Positions 45,531 to 53,557 of a DNA stretch of 64,000 bases are shown piece after piece. The position numbers and the translations under genes were made by a program. The DNA is from Gemmatimonadota bacterium (lineage in GTDB: Bacteria; Gemmatimonadota; Gemmatimonadetes; Longimicrobiales; Gaopeijiaceae). Where the stretch lies: the NCBI GenBank assembly GCA_021295835.1, contig JAGWBP010000015.1, positions 13,550-77,549 on the forward strand. The letters are read 5' to 3'. The notes under the pieces are model-generated. The model made no database searches. It was not told the origin of the DNA and worked only from the letters and a program-made list of their open reading frames with translations. How positions within the stretch are numbered: the stretch's first letter is position 1; each line of letters opens with the position of its first letter.

Positions 45531-46744
45531 CGCGACAGGCGCTCCACGGGCACGAAACGACCGTCTCGAATCACCGTCAGGAAGACGACGTCCGAGCCCT
45601 GGTTGTCGCCGGGACCGTACTCGACAACGAACCCGCCGAGGTCGAGAGGACTCATCTCCGTCAGCGCCCTGAGGAACCCCTCGCGCGTCGGGGCGCCCTC
45701 GGGCGCATCCGAGAGACCCCTCAGCACCTCGACCACGAGCCGGCCGGCGAGGTAGCCCTCGAGCGAGACGAAGCCGGGCAGCGCCTGCGGGTCGAAGGCG
45801 CGGATCGCCTCCTGGTAGTCTGCCACGACGGGTATCGAGACGTCGCGCGGAAAGGGAACGACCTGGGTGACGATCACCCCTTCGCCGTGGGGTCCCAGCT
45901 CCTCCAGGAGAGCGTTGCTGCCCACGAAGGAGAGGTTCACGAAGACCGACCGCAAGCCGATCTTGCCGGCCCACTTGATGAACTCGGCGGCTGGCCGGTA
46001 GGCGCCAATGATGATGACGGCCTGCGGTCTCGCGTCGCGGATCCTCAGTAGCGCGCGCTTCACGGCGGCCGTGTTGCGCACGTAGGTGCCCGCGGCCACC
46101 AGCGTCATGCCCCGCCTACCGAGCGCGCGCCGCGTGCCGTTCAGCCCGGCGAGTCCGTAGCTGTCGTCCTGGTAGAGAATGGCGATGCGTGTGAAGCCCA
46201 GGTCGGCAGTGAGCCTCTCCACCATCTCCTCGGTCTCCTGATAGTAGGAGGCCCGCAGATTCACGACGTGGCGCTGGCTCGGTCCTCTGAGCAGCTCCGC
46301 TCCGGTGAAGGCCCCGATGTACGGGACTCCGGCTTCGCTCGCAATCGGCTCGGCCACTCGCGAGGTGGGGGTGCCGACCGCCCCAATCAGCCCAAACACA
46401 CCACTGGAGATGAGTTCGCGCGTGTTGGAGACCGCCGCCTCGGCCTCGTACCGATCGTCGCGCACCACGAGGCGGAGCATGCGCCCCAGCACTCCCCCGG
46501 CCCGGTTGGCCTCGTCGAAGGCCGCAAGGACTCCCAGGCCCATGTTGTCTCCGAGCCTGTGCGCGGCGCCGCTAAGGGCGGCCGACTGGCCGAACACTAT
46601 CGAGTCGGCGAATACCCCGTCACCGGGAACCCCGTCGGTCTGCCCCGCAGCGCTCCCCGGAGCGAACGGCAGGGCCGCGAGCAGCAACCCCACGAGCGGG
46701 GCCGCGAAACCCCGGCCGCGACGAGACTTCGGAGCTCGGCTCAC
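45527..46744 (-). CDS. Periplasmic LivK-type ligand-binding protein (Peripla_BP_6)
   Basis: 405 residues. Signal peptide LVGLLLAALPFAPGSAAGQ; the mature part starts IVFGQSAALSGAAHRLGDNMGLGVLAAFDEANRAGGVLGR, the usual start of branched-chain amino-acid-type binding proteins, with FGLIGAVGTPTSRVAEPIAS and ILYQDDSYGLAGLNGTRRAL further on. No permease or ATPase genes accompany it. Instead it is coupled on both sides: its GTG start overlaps the REC-PP2C stop (GTGA) and its stop overlaps the histidine kinase start. It is therefore more likely a sensor component than a transporter subunit. The ligand is unknown; small amides, amino acids or urea-like compounds are typical for the family. Confidence 0.9.
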
Positions 46745-47898
46745 GCCCCCGGTTCAAGCACGCGCAGAGCGAGGCAGGTGATGTCGTCGGACTGGTCCGC
46801 CTCGCCCGCGTGCTCCTGAACCGCCTTCACCACCCTCCCGCAGACGGCTCCGGCCGCAAGCCCCCCGGTCTCGGCGAGGATCTCGACTAGCTCGTCGTCG
46901 CCGAATTCGACCCCCTCCTCGTCCATCGCCTCGGTGATTCCGTCGGTGTAGAAGAAGACGGTGTCTCCGGGATCCAGCGTCACCGAGCCGCCGGGGAAGT
47001 TGAACTCGGGAACCACCCCCAGCACCAGTCCGGACTCGCAACTGATCGTGACGACCTCGCCGCTGTCCTTGACGACATGGGGCAGGTTGTGGCCTGCGTT
47101 GGCGAACTCCATGAGCCCCGTCTCGGGGTCGAAGCTGGCGTAGAACAGCGTCACGAACATCGCCTCCTCGTTCGACTCCGCCATGAGACGATTGGCCTCG
47201 CCGAGGCAGAGCGCCGGGTCGTTCTGCCCGATTGCGGTCCCCTTCATGATCGTCCGACTGACCATCATGAAGAGGGCGGCCGGCACCCCCTTCCCCGACA
47301 CGTCCGCCATCACGATCCCGACGCGCCCGTCTTCGAGCCGGAAAAAGTCGTAGAAGTCGCCGCCGACCTCCTTTGCCGGCGTCATCCAGGCGTGAAGCTG
47401 ATACCGCGGATCCTCCGGAAAGTGGGTCGGCAGGATGGACTCCTGCATGCGCGCCGCCACCCCCAGCTCCTGGCGGATCGCCACCAGCTCGTCGCGGGAG
47501 CGAAGGGCGTCTCTCATGACCTCGAGATGGGAAAGCGTCTTGGCGATGGTGGCCTCGAGGTCATCGAAGTCGAGGGGCTTCGTCACGAAGTCGAAGGCAC
47601 CCCGATTCATGGCGGTGCGGATGTTCCGCATGTCACCGTAGGCGGTCACGATCACCGCGCGGAGATCGTAGCTGAGCTCGTTGAGCTGGCCCAGCAGCGT
47701 GAGCCCGTCCATCTGCGGCATGTTGATGTCGGAGAGGACCATGTCCACGTCACGATGCTCCTCAAGCCGTTCGAGAGCCTCGACGCCGTTCTGGGCGAAG
47801 ACCAGGCTGAGCTCGCCCTTGCGCACCCGGCGGCGGAACTTCTGGCGCAACAGCAGTTCGAGATCGGGCTCGTCGTCAACAACCAGGATCTTGGCCAT
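46741..47898 (-). CDS. Response regulator with PP2C (SpoIIE-type) phosphatase output
   Basis: 385 residues. Residues 1-120 are a receiver domain: ILVVDDEPDLELLL, VLSDINMPQMDG (Asp57) and VTAYGD...FVTKPLDF. A coiled linker with ARMQESILP leads to a SpoIIE/RsbU phosphatase domain: YDFFRLEDGRVGIVMADVSG, KGVPAALFM, FANAGHNLPHVV, FFYTDGITEAMDEEG and SDDITCLALRV, with metal-binding Asp residues present. Such proteins dephosphorylate a STAS anti-anti-sigma factor when activated. ATG at 47898 is chosen because the REC domain starts there. It is divergent from the RsbW/RsbV-like pair, the expected targets. Confidence 0.95.
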   Translation of the reverse strand: MAKILVVDDEPDLELLLRQKFRRRVRKGELSLVFAQNGVEALERLEEHRDVDMVLSDINMPQMDGLTLLGQLNELSYDLRAVIVTAYGDMRNIRTAMNRGAFDFVTKPLDFDDLEATIAKTLSHLEVMRDALRSRDELVAIRQELGVAARMQESILPTHFPEDPRYQLHAWMTPAKEVGGDFYDFFRLEDGRVGIVMADVSGKGVPAALFMMVSRTIMKGTAIGQNDPALCLGEANRLMAESNEEAMFVTLFYASFDPETGLMEFANAGHNLPHVVKDSGEVVTISCESGLVLGVVPEFNFPGGSVTLDPGDTVFFYTDGITEAMDEEGVEFGDDELVEILAETGGLAAGAVCGRVVKAVQEHAGEADQSDDITCLALRVLEPGA

Positions 47899-48181
47899 AT
47901 GGTACCGGAACTCGGTCCTTGGGTCGGGCGGAGTGCACATGCAGCCCGCAGGAATCGCCGACCCCACAGCCGGTCGGCACGGGCCGCGCATGTGGTAATG
48001 TACGGTGCCGGGGGCCTCAGTCAAACCGTGGGCCCGCCCAGCGGCCCGACTACCGGTAGCGGCGGGAAATGTCGGCTTGCCACACTCGCTCTGGACCTGG
48101 GCCCACCTGCATCGTACCTTTGCACTGCGGAGCGACTGGAACCCCCAGCGTGGTGGGAGCGATCAGCCTTGGGAGGGAGAC

Positions 48182-48634
48182 TTGGAAGACAGGCTCGACA
48201 TTGAGGTCGGACTGCACCGCGACGCTCCGCGCAAGGCGATGGAACGGTTCGAGCAGTTCGCGCTCGGGCACAACCTGCCGATGGGGCTCATCTTCAAGTT
48301 CCAGCTCGCGCTGGACGAGCTCCTGACCAACGCGGTCTCGTACGCCTTCGAGGACGACAAGGGCGACGAGGTCGAACCGAGCATTTCCCTGGCGCTTGCT
48401 GTTACCGACTCCACGCTGGAGGCGACCGTCGAAGACAACGGCCGTCCCTTCAACCCCCTTCGGGACGCGCCCGTGCCGGACCTCAGCCTTTCCGCCGAAG
48501 ATCGCCGCGTGGGCGGGCTCGGCATTCACCTCACCAAGGCGTTCGTACAGACCCTCAGCTACGAGAGAGTTGACGGGCGAAACCGCCTCAACCTGGTGCA
48601 GCCGATCGGGGCGCACTCGGAGGAACAAAGATGA
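48182..48634 (+). CDS. RsbW-like anti-sigma regulatory factor (serine kinase)
   Basis: 150 residues of the HATPase_c_2 type. KFQLALDELLTNAVSYAFED is the N-box, VEDNGRPFNP the G1 box and GGLGIHLTKAF the G2 region. Proteins of this family phosphorylate a STAS partner or hold a sigma factor. The start is TTG at 48182, picked because of the strong GGAGGGAG Shine-Dalgarno just upstream and because the family fold begins there. The stop overlaps the STAS gene start (ATGA). No sigma factor gene is nearby, so the final target is open. Confidence 0.9.
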   Translation: MEDRLDIEVGLHRDAPRKAMERFEQFALGHNLPMGLIFKFQLALDELLTNAVSYAFEDDKGDEVEPSISLALAVTDSTLEATVEDNGRPFNPLRDAPVPDLSLSAEDRRVGGLGIHLTKAFVQTLSYERVDGRNRLNLVQPIGAHSEEQR

Positions 48635-48969
48635 AAGTGGAGACCAGCTATGCTGGGAGCATCGCCGTCGCGGAAGTCGATGGCAGGATCGATTCGGCGA
48701 ACGCCAAGGAGTTCGATGAGGAGCTCAGCGCCATCATCGGCAAGGGCGTCAGCAGCCTGGTGATCGACTGTGGCGGCCTCAGCTACATCAGCAGCGCCGG
48801 GCTGCGCGTCCTTCTGATCGCCATTCGAAGGACCAACGAGGCGGGGGGCGGGCTGGCGCTCTGTGCCGTCCCGGACCATGTGCGCGAGGTGCTGGAGGTC
48901 AGCGGCTTCGTTCGCCTAACCAAGGTCTTCGCAACCGCCGACGAGGCCAAGGAGAGCTTCGCGCAGTAG
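48631..48969 (+). CDS. STAS-domain anti-anti-sigma factor (RsbV-like)
   Basis: 112 residues. VETSYAGSIAVAEVDGRIDSANA at the start and GGLSYISSAGLRVLLIAIRR with the phosphorylatable serine (Ser54/Ser55) are diagnostic of SpoIIAA/RsbV-type proteins. In the unphosphorylated form they bind the RsbW-like kinase. Expected cycle: RsbW-like kinase phosphorylates it, the REC-PP2C protein dephosphorylates it. Translationally coupled to the kinase gene, which fits the 1:1 binding typical of such pairs. Confidence 0.95.
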   Translation: MKVETSYAGSIAVAEVDGRIDSANAKEFDEELSAIIGKGVSSLVIDCGGLSYISSAGLRVLLIAIRRTNEAGGGLALCAVPDHVREVLEVSGFVRLTKVFATADEAKESFAQ

Positions 48970-49046
48970 TAGCGCCGCCCTCGCCGGTCGCGGCGTCGGC
49001 TCGGGGCGACCCACCTGCAGGAGCAAGATGCGGGGGCGGGGTGCAG

Positions 49047-49069
49047 CCGGGGGGGATCGTACCCCCCGG
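49047..49069. terminator. GC hairpin in the convergent gap behind the STAS gene
   Basis: CCGGGGGG (49047-49054) and CCCCCCGG (49062-49069) form a perfect 8-bp stem with a 7-base loop, 77 bp past the STAS stop and between converging genes. A second nested hairpin (GGTCCGG 49147-49153 with CCGGACC 49182-49188) follows. Either could stop transcription from both sides. Neither has a T-run, so Rho-independent action is uncertain. Confidence 0.4.
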
Positions 49070-49071
49070 GG

Positions 49072-49146
49072 CTACTACGGTCCGTGGACGGTCGCACGCG
49101 AGCACCGAGAGTGGCGATGCGCTCCGCTGGCAGGGCGCGACGAAGC
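49072..49146 (+). repeat. Dispersed GC-rich repeat, copy 2
   Basis: Reads GTCCGTGGACGG then CGCGAGCACCGAGAGTGG, GCGATGCGCTCCGCTGG and CAGGGCGCGACGA, lining up base for base with 8541-8605 apart from scattered substitutions. It is flanked on both sides by a second shared element of the type GGGTGCA...CGGG with a small hairpin (49041-49070 and 49157-49186), so the local structure is a composite repeat. Confidence 0.75.
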
Positions 49147-49219
49147 GGTCCGGCGGGGGTGCACGGGCGGGGTCGTGCTCCCCGGACCTTGAGGAGGTGG
49201 CCTGCAGACAGCTAGAAAG

Positions 49220-50326
49220 CTAGAAGAAAGCGAATGCCTGGAGCTTGAAGGACCATTCGCTGCCGCCGGCCTCGCTCAGGTCGTCGGAGGTGTAGTAGTC
49301 CACGTTGGCCGATATTCCGTTGCGGCCAGCGAAGTAGACCATGAAACCGGGCGTGATCACCGTCCCGGCGACGTCTCCGATCACCGTCCGGGCGACGTCT
49401 CCGGAGCCGTTGAAGTCGCTTCCGCGCCCGGTGGAGGCCCAGCTGAACCTCAGCATCGGCTCGACCGCAGACACGCTCGCGCTCGATTCCAGCGGCCTGT
49501 ACCAGAGGCCGAGCAACTGGAAAGCGGTGAACACAGCGTCGTCTCCGGCCTTCCAGTTGCGGCCCGTGAGGCCGTTGACCAGAAGGTGGGGACCGTTGCG
49601 CCACGACCCGATCTCCAGCTCGGCACCGTAGGCAGGCACCCTCATTGTCTGCCTGTCCGAGCCAAGGGTCTCGTCAAGCGCCAGGTAAGCGGAGAGGCGC
49701 GTCCTCTCTGCCGGGAAGAACGAGAGTCTTCCCGAGGCGGACTTGGCCGTGTTCACGTCGGACTCCATGCCTTCTCCGTTGGTGAGCGTGACCCTGTAGC
49801 CGAGACTTCCGCCGCCGAAACGACCTGTGGCGAGGATGCCCGGCTCGTAGGTGTCAAGCCCCAGAACGAAGGTGAGCTGTCCGAACGAGCAGACGCGCCC
49901 CACCCCTGGACAGTGGTCGACACCCCTGACCCGCGCGTCGCGCTCGATGACCGGGAGGTCCGCATTCGCGGCCAGCCAGAAGTAGGACATGGCCCGCTTG
50001 AACTGCCCGACCTGGATCTTGAGGGCCGGCGAGTGCGAGAGCTCGAGGTAGGCATCCAGCACCGACGCGCCGTCCGCGTTGAACTGAACACGCCCGCCCA
50101 CCCTGTCGCTGACCCGGCCGTCGATAGTGACCCACACCCGGCGCACGGAAAACGAACTGACGGAGTCGGCGCTCGACGCCTCGTACTGAACCTGCACCCG
50201 CCCCCCGACCGTCACGGTGGAGCCGCTCCGCGCCCTGATCTCCTGGGCCCCGCCGGGCTCCGTGGCCACCCCGAGCCACGCCCCCAGCACCGTTCCTGCC
50301 GCCAGCAATCGTAACTGCAGTGCCAT
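49220..50326 (-). CDS. Outer-membrane porin, phosphate-selective OprO/OprP-like
   Basis: 368 residues. Signal peptide RLLAAGTVLGAWLGVATEPGGAQ; then TVTVGGRVQVQYEASSAD, RRVWVTIDGRVSDRVGGRVQ, YLELSHSPALKIQVGQFKRAM and ARVRGVD, the pattern of phosphate-selective porin family barrels. Alternating hydrophobic strands run to the end and the last residues, FKLQAFAFF, end in an aromatic as outer-membrane barrels do. The ATG at 50326 has AGGA upstream. It is divergent from lexA with a 199-bp gap. This supports a Gram-negative envelope. Selectivity cannot be told from sequence. Confidence 0.85.
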   Translation of the reverse strand: MALQLRLLAAGTVLGAWLGVATEPGGAQEIRARSGSTVTVGGRVQVQYEASSADSVSSFSVRRVWVTIDGRVSDRVGGRVQFNADGASVLDAYLELSHSPALKIQVGQFKRAMSYFWLAANADLPVIERDARVRGVDHCPGVGRVCSFGQLTFVLGLDTYEPGILATGRFGGGSLGYRVTLTNGEGMESDVNTAKSASGRLSFFPAERTRLSAYLALDETLGSDRQTMRVPAYGAELEIGSWRNGPHLLVNGLTGRNWKAGDDAVFTAFQLLGLWYRPLESSASVSAVEPMLRFSWASTGRGSDFNGSGDVARTVIGDVAGTVITPGFMVYFAGRNGISANVDYYTSDDLSEAGGSEWSFKLQAFAFF

Positions 50327-50420
50327 TTGCGGTCCTTTCGCCCATGCACGAGGATTCGAGGATTGGCCCGCGACTGCCAGCGGGCACCCCGCCAAACTAG
50401 CGTCTTGGAGTGCAAGATGG

Positions 50421-50455
50421 GCCAACCCACCGCTGCGGGAAAGCAGCAGGTTGGC
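50421..50455. promoter_or_regulatory. Inverted repeat upstream of lexA
   Basis: GCCAACC (50421-50427) is repeated inverted as GGTTGGC (50449-50455) with a 21-base spacer, about 70 bp ahead of the lexA start and also ahead of the divergent porin. No known SOS box (CTGT-N8-ACAG or GAAC-N4-GTTC) was found here, so this is the only symmetric candidate site. Weak evidence. Confidence 0.25.
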
Positions 50456-50525
50456 GGCGGAGCGTCGTCGCGCTATCGTATTTCGGAGGCTGTTCGGTAA
50501 TCCACAGCGGGCCACGGAGCCACAG

Positions 50526-51128
50526 ATGCCGCTCACCAAGCGCCAGAGGGAGATTCTGGACTACCTGAGGGACTTCATCGCCGACTTCGGCTACGCGCCG
50601 AGCTTCGACGAGATCCGCCAGGACTTCGGCTACGCCTCGCTGGCCACGGTCCACGAGCACCTGACCAACCTACAGCGAAAGGGCTACATCCGCCGCTCCT
50701 TCCGGAGGAGTCGCTCGGTCGAGATCGAGCCTCAGGTCGAGCCAGCCGCCGCACTTCCGCTCCTCGGCACGGTGGCGGCCGGAGCACCGATCGAGGCGAT
50801 CGAGGACGCCGGCGAGATGTCGATCCCCGGCGAGATGGTCGGGAGCGGCGGCGAGCACTTCGTGCTGCGCGTGGAGGGCGACTCGATGATCGACGAGCAG
50901 ATCCGCGACGGCGACCACATCGTGGTGAGATCGGGCCAGACGGCCGCCGACGGCGAGATGGTGGTGGCGCTGGTTGGCGGCGAGGCCGCCACGGTCAAGA
51001 AGCTCTACCGGGAGTCCGGCGACCGGGTGCGCCTCCAGCCCGCCAACCCCGAGGTGGCGCCGATCGTGGAAGCTGCCGCCGATGTGCAGGTGCAGGGTGT
51101 CGTCGTGGGTCTCGTCCGGAAGTACTAG
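50526..51128 (+). CDS. lexA: LexA repressor
   Basis: 200 residues. Winged-helix DNA-binding domain: LTKRQREILDYLRDFIADFG, APSFDEIRQDFGYASLATVH. The self-cleavage site is the Ala-Gly pair in GTVAAGAPIE (Ala85-Gly86). The serine-lysine dyad is in EGDSMIDEQI (Ser120) and ATVKKLY (Lys158). It represses SOS genes until RecA filaments trigger its cleavage. The recognition helix (SLATVHEHLTNLQRKG) deviates somewhat from the E. coli type, so the operator may differ too. The ATG at 50526 gives a normal length. truA follows by 20 bp. Confidence 0.96.
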   Translation: MPLTKRQREILDYLRDFIADFGYAPSFDEIRQDFGYASLATVHEHLTNLQRKGYIRRSFRRSRSVEIEPQVEPAAALPLLGTVAAGAPIEAIEDAGEMSIPGEMVGSGGEHFVLRVEGDSMIDEQIRDGDHIVVRSGQTAADGEMVVALVGGEAATVKKLYRESGDRVRLQPANPEVAPIVEAAADVQVQGVVVGLVRKY

Positions 51129-51148
51129 CAGCTCGAGCGGGCCGTCCG

Positions 51149-51904
51149 TTGGCCGATCCGGAGGGGCGCTTCAGGCTGCTTCTGCACTACGACGGGAGCA
51201 ACTTCCGCGGGTGGCAGGCTCAGCCCGGCCAGCCCACCGTACAGGGTGCCCTCCAGAGGGCCGCCGAGCGGATCGCAGGCGGGCACCGCGCGGTCCTAGG
51301 CGCGGGGCGGACAGACGCCGGGGTGCACGCCACGGGTCAGGTCGCCGCCCTCGACATGCCCAACAGCTGGAGCGGGGAGGAGCTGGCCCGCGCACTGAAC
51401 GCCGTGCTGCCAAGGTCGATCTGGGTCGAGGCCGCCGGGGCCGTGCCGCCGGACTTCCACCCGCGCCGAGACGCCGTGGGGCGCAGCTACCGCTACCGCG
51501 TCGGGGTGAGACCGGAGGCGGCGTCTCCATTTCGGCGGCGCTGGTGCTGGCCGCTGTGCCGCGAGCTCGACATCGAGGCCGCACGGCGGGCGTCTCGGGT
51601 CCTCGTCGGCGTGCGCAACTTCCGCCGCTTCGCGAAGGCCGGACAGGAGCACCGGGGGCATCTCTGCAAGATCGAGAGCGCCGACTGGGTGCCCTGGGAG
51701 GATGTGGGACTCGCCTTCGAGATCACTGCCAACCGCTTCCTGCACCGAATGGTGCGATACTTGGTAGGCACCATGGTCGAGATCGCGCTTGGACGGAGGA
51801 GCGAGGCGGAGATGAAGATGCTGCTCGAGGGCGCCGCGGGTCTGGTGACCTCGCGGCCAGCGCCACCAGGGGGGCTCTTCCTGACCGGCGTGGAGTTCGA
51901 CTAG
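51149..51904 (+). CDS. truA: tRNA pseudouridine synthase A
   Basis: 251 residues. FRLLLHYDGSNFRGWQAQPGQ starts the family fold; LGAGRTDAGVHATGQVAAL has the catalytic aspartate (in GRTDAGVHA); FHPRRDAVGRSYRYRV and ANRFLHRMVRYLVGTMVEIALG are conserved core blocks. It modifies U38-U40 in the anticodon arm. The start is TTG at 51149, the only codon giving the usual N-terminus. The TAG stop is itself the beginning of a repeat head (CTAGCAGTCCGTGGA) at 51901. Confidence 0.96.
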   Translation: MADPEGRFRLLLHYDGSNFRGWQAQPGQPTVQGALQRAAERIAGGHRAVLGAGRTDAGVHATGQVAALDMPNSWSGEELARALNAVLPRSIWVEAAGAVPPDFHPRRDAVGRSYRYRVGVRPEAASPFRRRWCWPLCRELDIEAARRASRVLVGVRNFRRFAKAGQEHRGHLCKIESADWVPWEDVGLAFEITANRFLHRMVRYLVGTMVEIALGRRSEAEMKMLLEGAAGLVTSRPAPPGGLFLTGVEFD

Positions 51905-51917
51905 CAGTCCGTGGACA
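51901..51917 (+). repeat. Dispersed repeat head, copy 3
   Basis: CTAGCAGTCCGTGGACA directly at the truA stop codon. It equals the first 15 bases of the element at 8537 and the core of the one at 49072, but the remaining part is not present here. An imperfect head is also seen at 398-411 next to etfB. Confidence 0.6.
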
Positions 51918-51981
51918 ACCTCCCACGGCGTTCGAGCCGCGCAGCACCCGCCCAAGTGGTATCTCCGAGCATCTGCAACAC

Positions 51982-52016
51982 GTAAGGTAAACATTACATT
52001 GTGTAAGGCGTTTACT
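51982..52016 (+). promoter_or_regulatory. AT-rich GTAA/TTAC element before the HtrA-like gene
   Basis: A cluster of GTAA and TTAC half-sites: GTAA (51982), GGTAAAC (51986-51992), ATTACA (51993-51998), TGTAAG (52002-52007) and TTTACT (52011-52016). It resembles the recQ and 41.8-kb elements and overlaps the 5' end of the open frame of the HtrA-like gene. Likely a promoter/operator. Confidence 0.5.
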
Positions 52017-53549
52017 CTTCTCACAGCTAGGGAGCGGCGTTCCCCGTCCCGAAGGCCGCTGAATCCCCCGCTGTGGATCGCGGGGGTGGCGACTGCCTTC
52101 CTCTGCGGAGGCTGTGGGCCGACCTCGGACGAGGCGGAGGCGACGGTGGCCGAGGCGCAGGAGCTCGGCGGCCCGGCGGCGGCTCTCCCGACCGGGGGGT
52201 GGCCGGACGACGCCCGGGAGGCGGCCGAGGCGAGCCGGACTGCGCCCGAGGAGGCCCAGGCCGTGGGGGGACTGTCCTCCAGCCGCTCGACCGCCATCGT
52301 CCGGGCCGCGCGCCATGTGGCACCCGCCGTAGTCACGATCTCGGTGCTCAGGCGGGAGCGGGCGCGGCGGCGATCCTTCTTCGATCCCTACTACATGCCC
52401 TTCCGCGACACGCACGGCATAGGCTCCGGCTTCATCGTCGACGCTGCGGGCACGGTTCTCACCAACCACCACGTGGTGAACGGAGCGGCGCAGATTCTCG
52501 TCACCCTTCCCGACGCCCGCGACTTCGACGCCCGCCTCGTCGGATCGGATCCCGCCAGCGACATCGCGGTACTCGCCCTGGAGGACGCCTCCGACCTCCC
52601 GGTGGCACCTCTCGGCACCGCCTCCGACCTGATGATCGGCGAGTGGACAATCGCTATCGGCAACCCCTTCGGCGGGCTGCTCTCGAACCACGAGCCCTCG
52701 GTCACGGCGGGGGTCGTGAGCGCGCTCGGCCGCCACCTCGTCCCGGGCGGCGACGACGAGGGCTTCCACCTGGGGATGATCCAGACCGACGCCTCGATCA
52801 ATCCCGGGAACTCCGGCGGGCCGCTCGTCAACGCGCTGGGTCAGGTGGTCGGGATCAACGCCTCGATCCTCTCGCGCTCAGGAGGGAGCGAGGGGCTCGG
52901 CTTTGCGATACCGATAGACCGCGCACTCAGGGTGGCCCGCGATCTGGCCGAGCATGGCACCGTCCGCCGCGCCTGGCTCGGCTTCGACGTGAACGCGGTG
53001 GAGGCGGACGCCTTCGGGCGCTCGCAGGGGGTCGGGGTGGCGCAGGTCTCGCCGGGTTCGCCTGCGGCCCGAGGGGGGTTGCGGCCCGGTTCGCGCCTCC
53101 TGCGCGTCGGCGGAATCGGCATCGCCACCCCCCTTGACTACGAAGCCGCGCTCCTCGACCTGCGCGCTGGCGATATGGTTGAGGTGGAGGTCGAGGGCGA
53201 GGCACCGATCATGGTGCAGGCCGCCCAGCTTCCCTCGGTCACTGCGGAACGGGTCGAGCTCCTGCGCGACCTGGAGGTGGTGACGGTCACCCCCGCGATT
53301 CAGTCCGAACGGGGCCTGGCATCGTCAGAGGGGGCGCTCGTCGTCTCGATCTCGGAGAGTCTGGGCCGCGTCACCGGGCTCGCCACGGGCGATGTGCTGC
53401 TGGGGGTGAACAACCGCCGCGTGGGCACGGCCCGCGAAGCGGATGAGGAGCTGCGGCGCACCCAGCGGGGCGACCGCTCCTTTGTCCTCGCCTTCGAGCG
53501 GGGAGGCCGACTGGTGCGGACCGGCCTCCTCACCTGGACGGGGCAGTAG
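51999..53549 (+). CDS. HtrA/DegP-like serine protease with PDZ domains
   Basis: 516 residues if the TTG at 51999 is the start; a later CTG is possible, because the signal stretch LWIAGVATAFLCGGCG begins about 25 residues in and ends with a Cys that could be lipidated. The trypsin-like domain shows THGIGSGFIVDAAGTVLTNHHVV (His158), SDPASDIAVLAL (Asp) and NPGNSGGPLVN (Ser272). A first PDZ follows (VGVAQVSPGSPAARGGLRPG), then a degenerate second one. It would degrade or refold damaged envelope proteins. The AT-rich element at 51982-52016 sits exactly at its 5' end. purB follows by 8 bp, so it may lead the purine operon. Confidence 0.9.
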   Translation: MCKAFTLLTARERRSPSRRPLNPPLWIAGVATAFLCGGCGPTSDEAEATVAEAQELGGPAAALPTGGWPDDAREAAEASRTAPEEAQAVGGLSSSRSTAIVRAARHVAPAVVTISVLRRERARRRSFFDPYYMPFRDTHGIGSGFIVDAAGTVLTNHHVVNGAAQILVTLPDARDFDARLVGSDPASDIAVLALEDASDLPVAPLGTASDLMIGEWTIAIGNPFGGLLSNHEPSVTAGVVSALGRHLVPGGDDEGFHLGMIQTDASINPGNSGGPLVNALGQVVGINASILSRSGGSEGLGFAIPIDRALRVARDLAEHGTVRRAWLGFDVNAVEADAFGRSQGVGVAQVSPGSPAARGGLRPGSRLLRVGGIGIATPLDYEAALLDLRAGDMVEVEVEGEAPIMVQAAQLPSVTAERVELLRDLEVVTVTPAIQSERGLASSEGALVVSISESLGRVTGLATGDVLLGVNNRRVGTAREADEELRRTQRGDRSFVLAFERGGRLVRTGLLTWTGQ

Positions 53550-53557
53550 GAGTCGCG

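Noticed and set aside
50395..50525. Search for an SOS box upstream of lexA
   Set aside because: Neither CTGT-N8-ACAG nor GAAC-N4-GTTC forms were found; only a weak inverted repeat remains, listed with low confidence.
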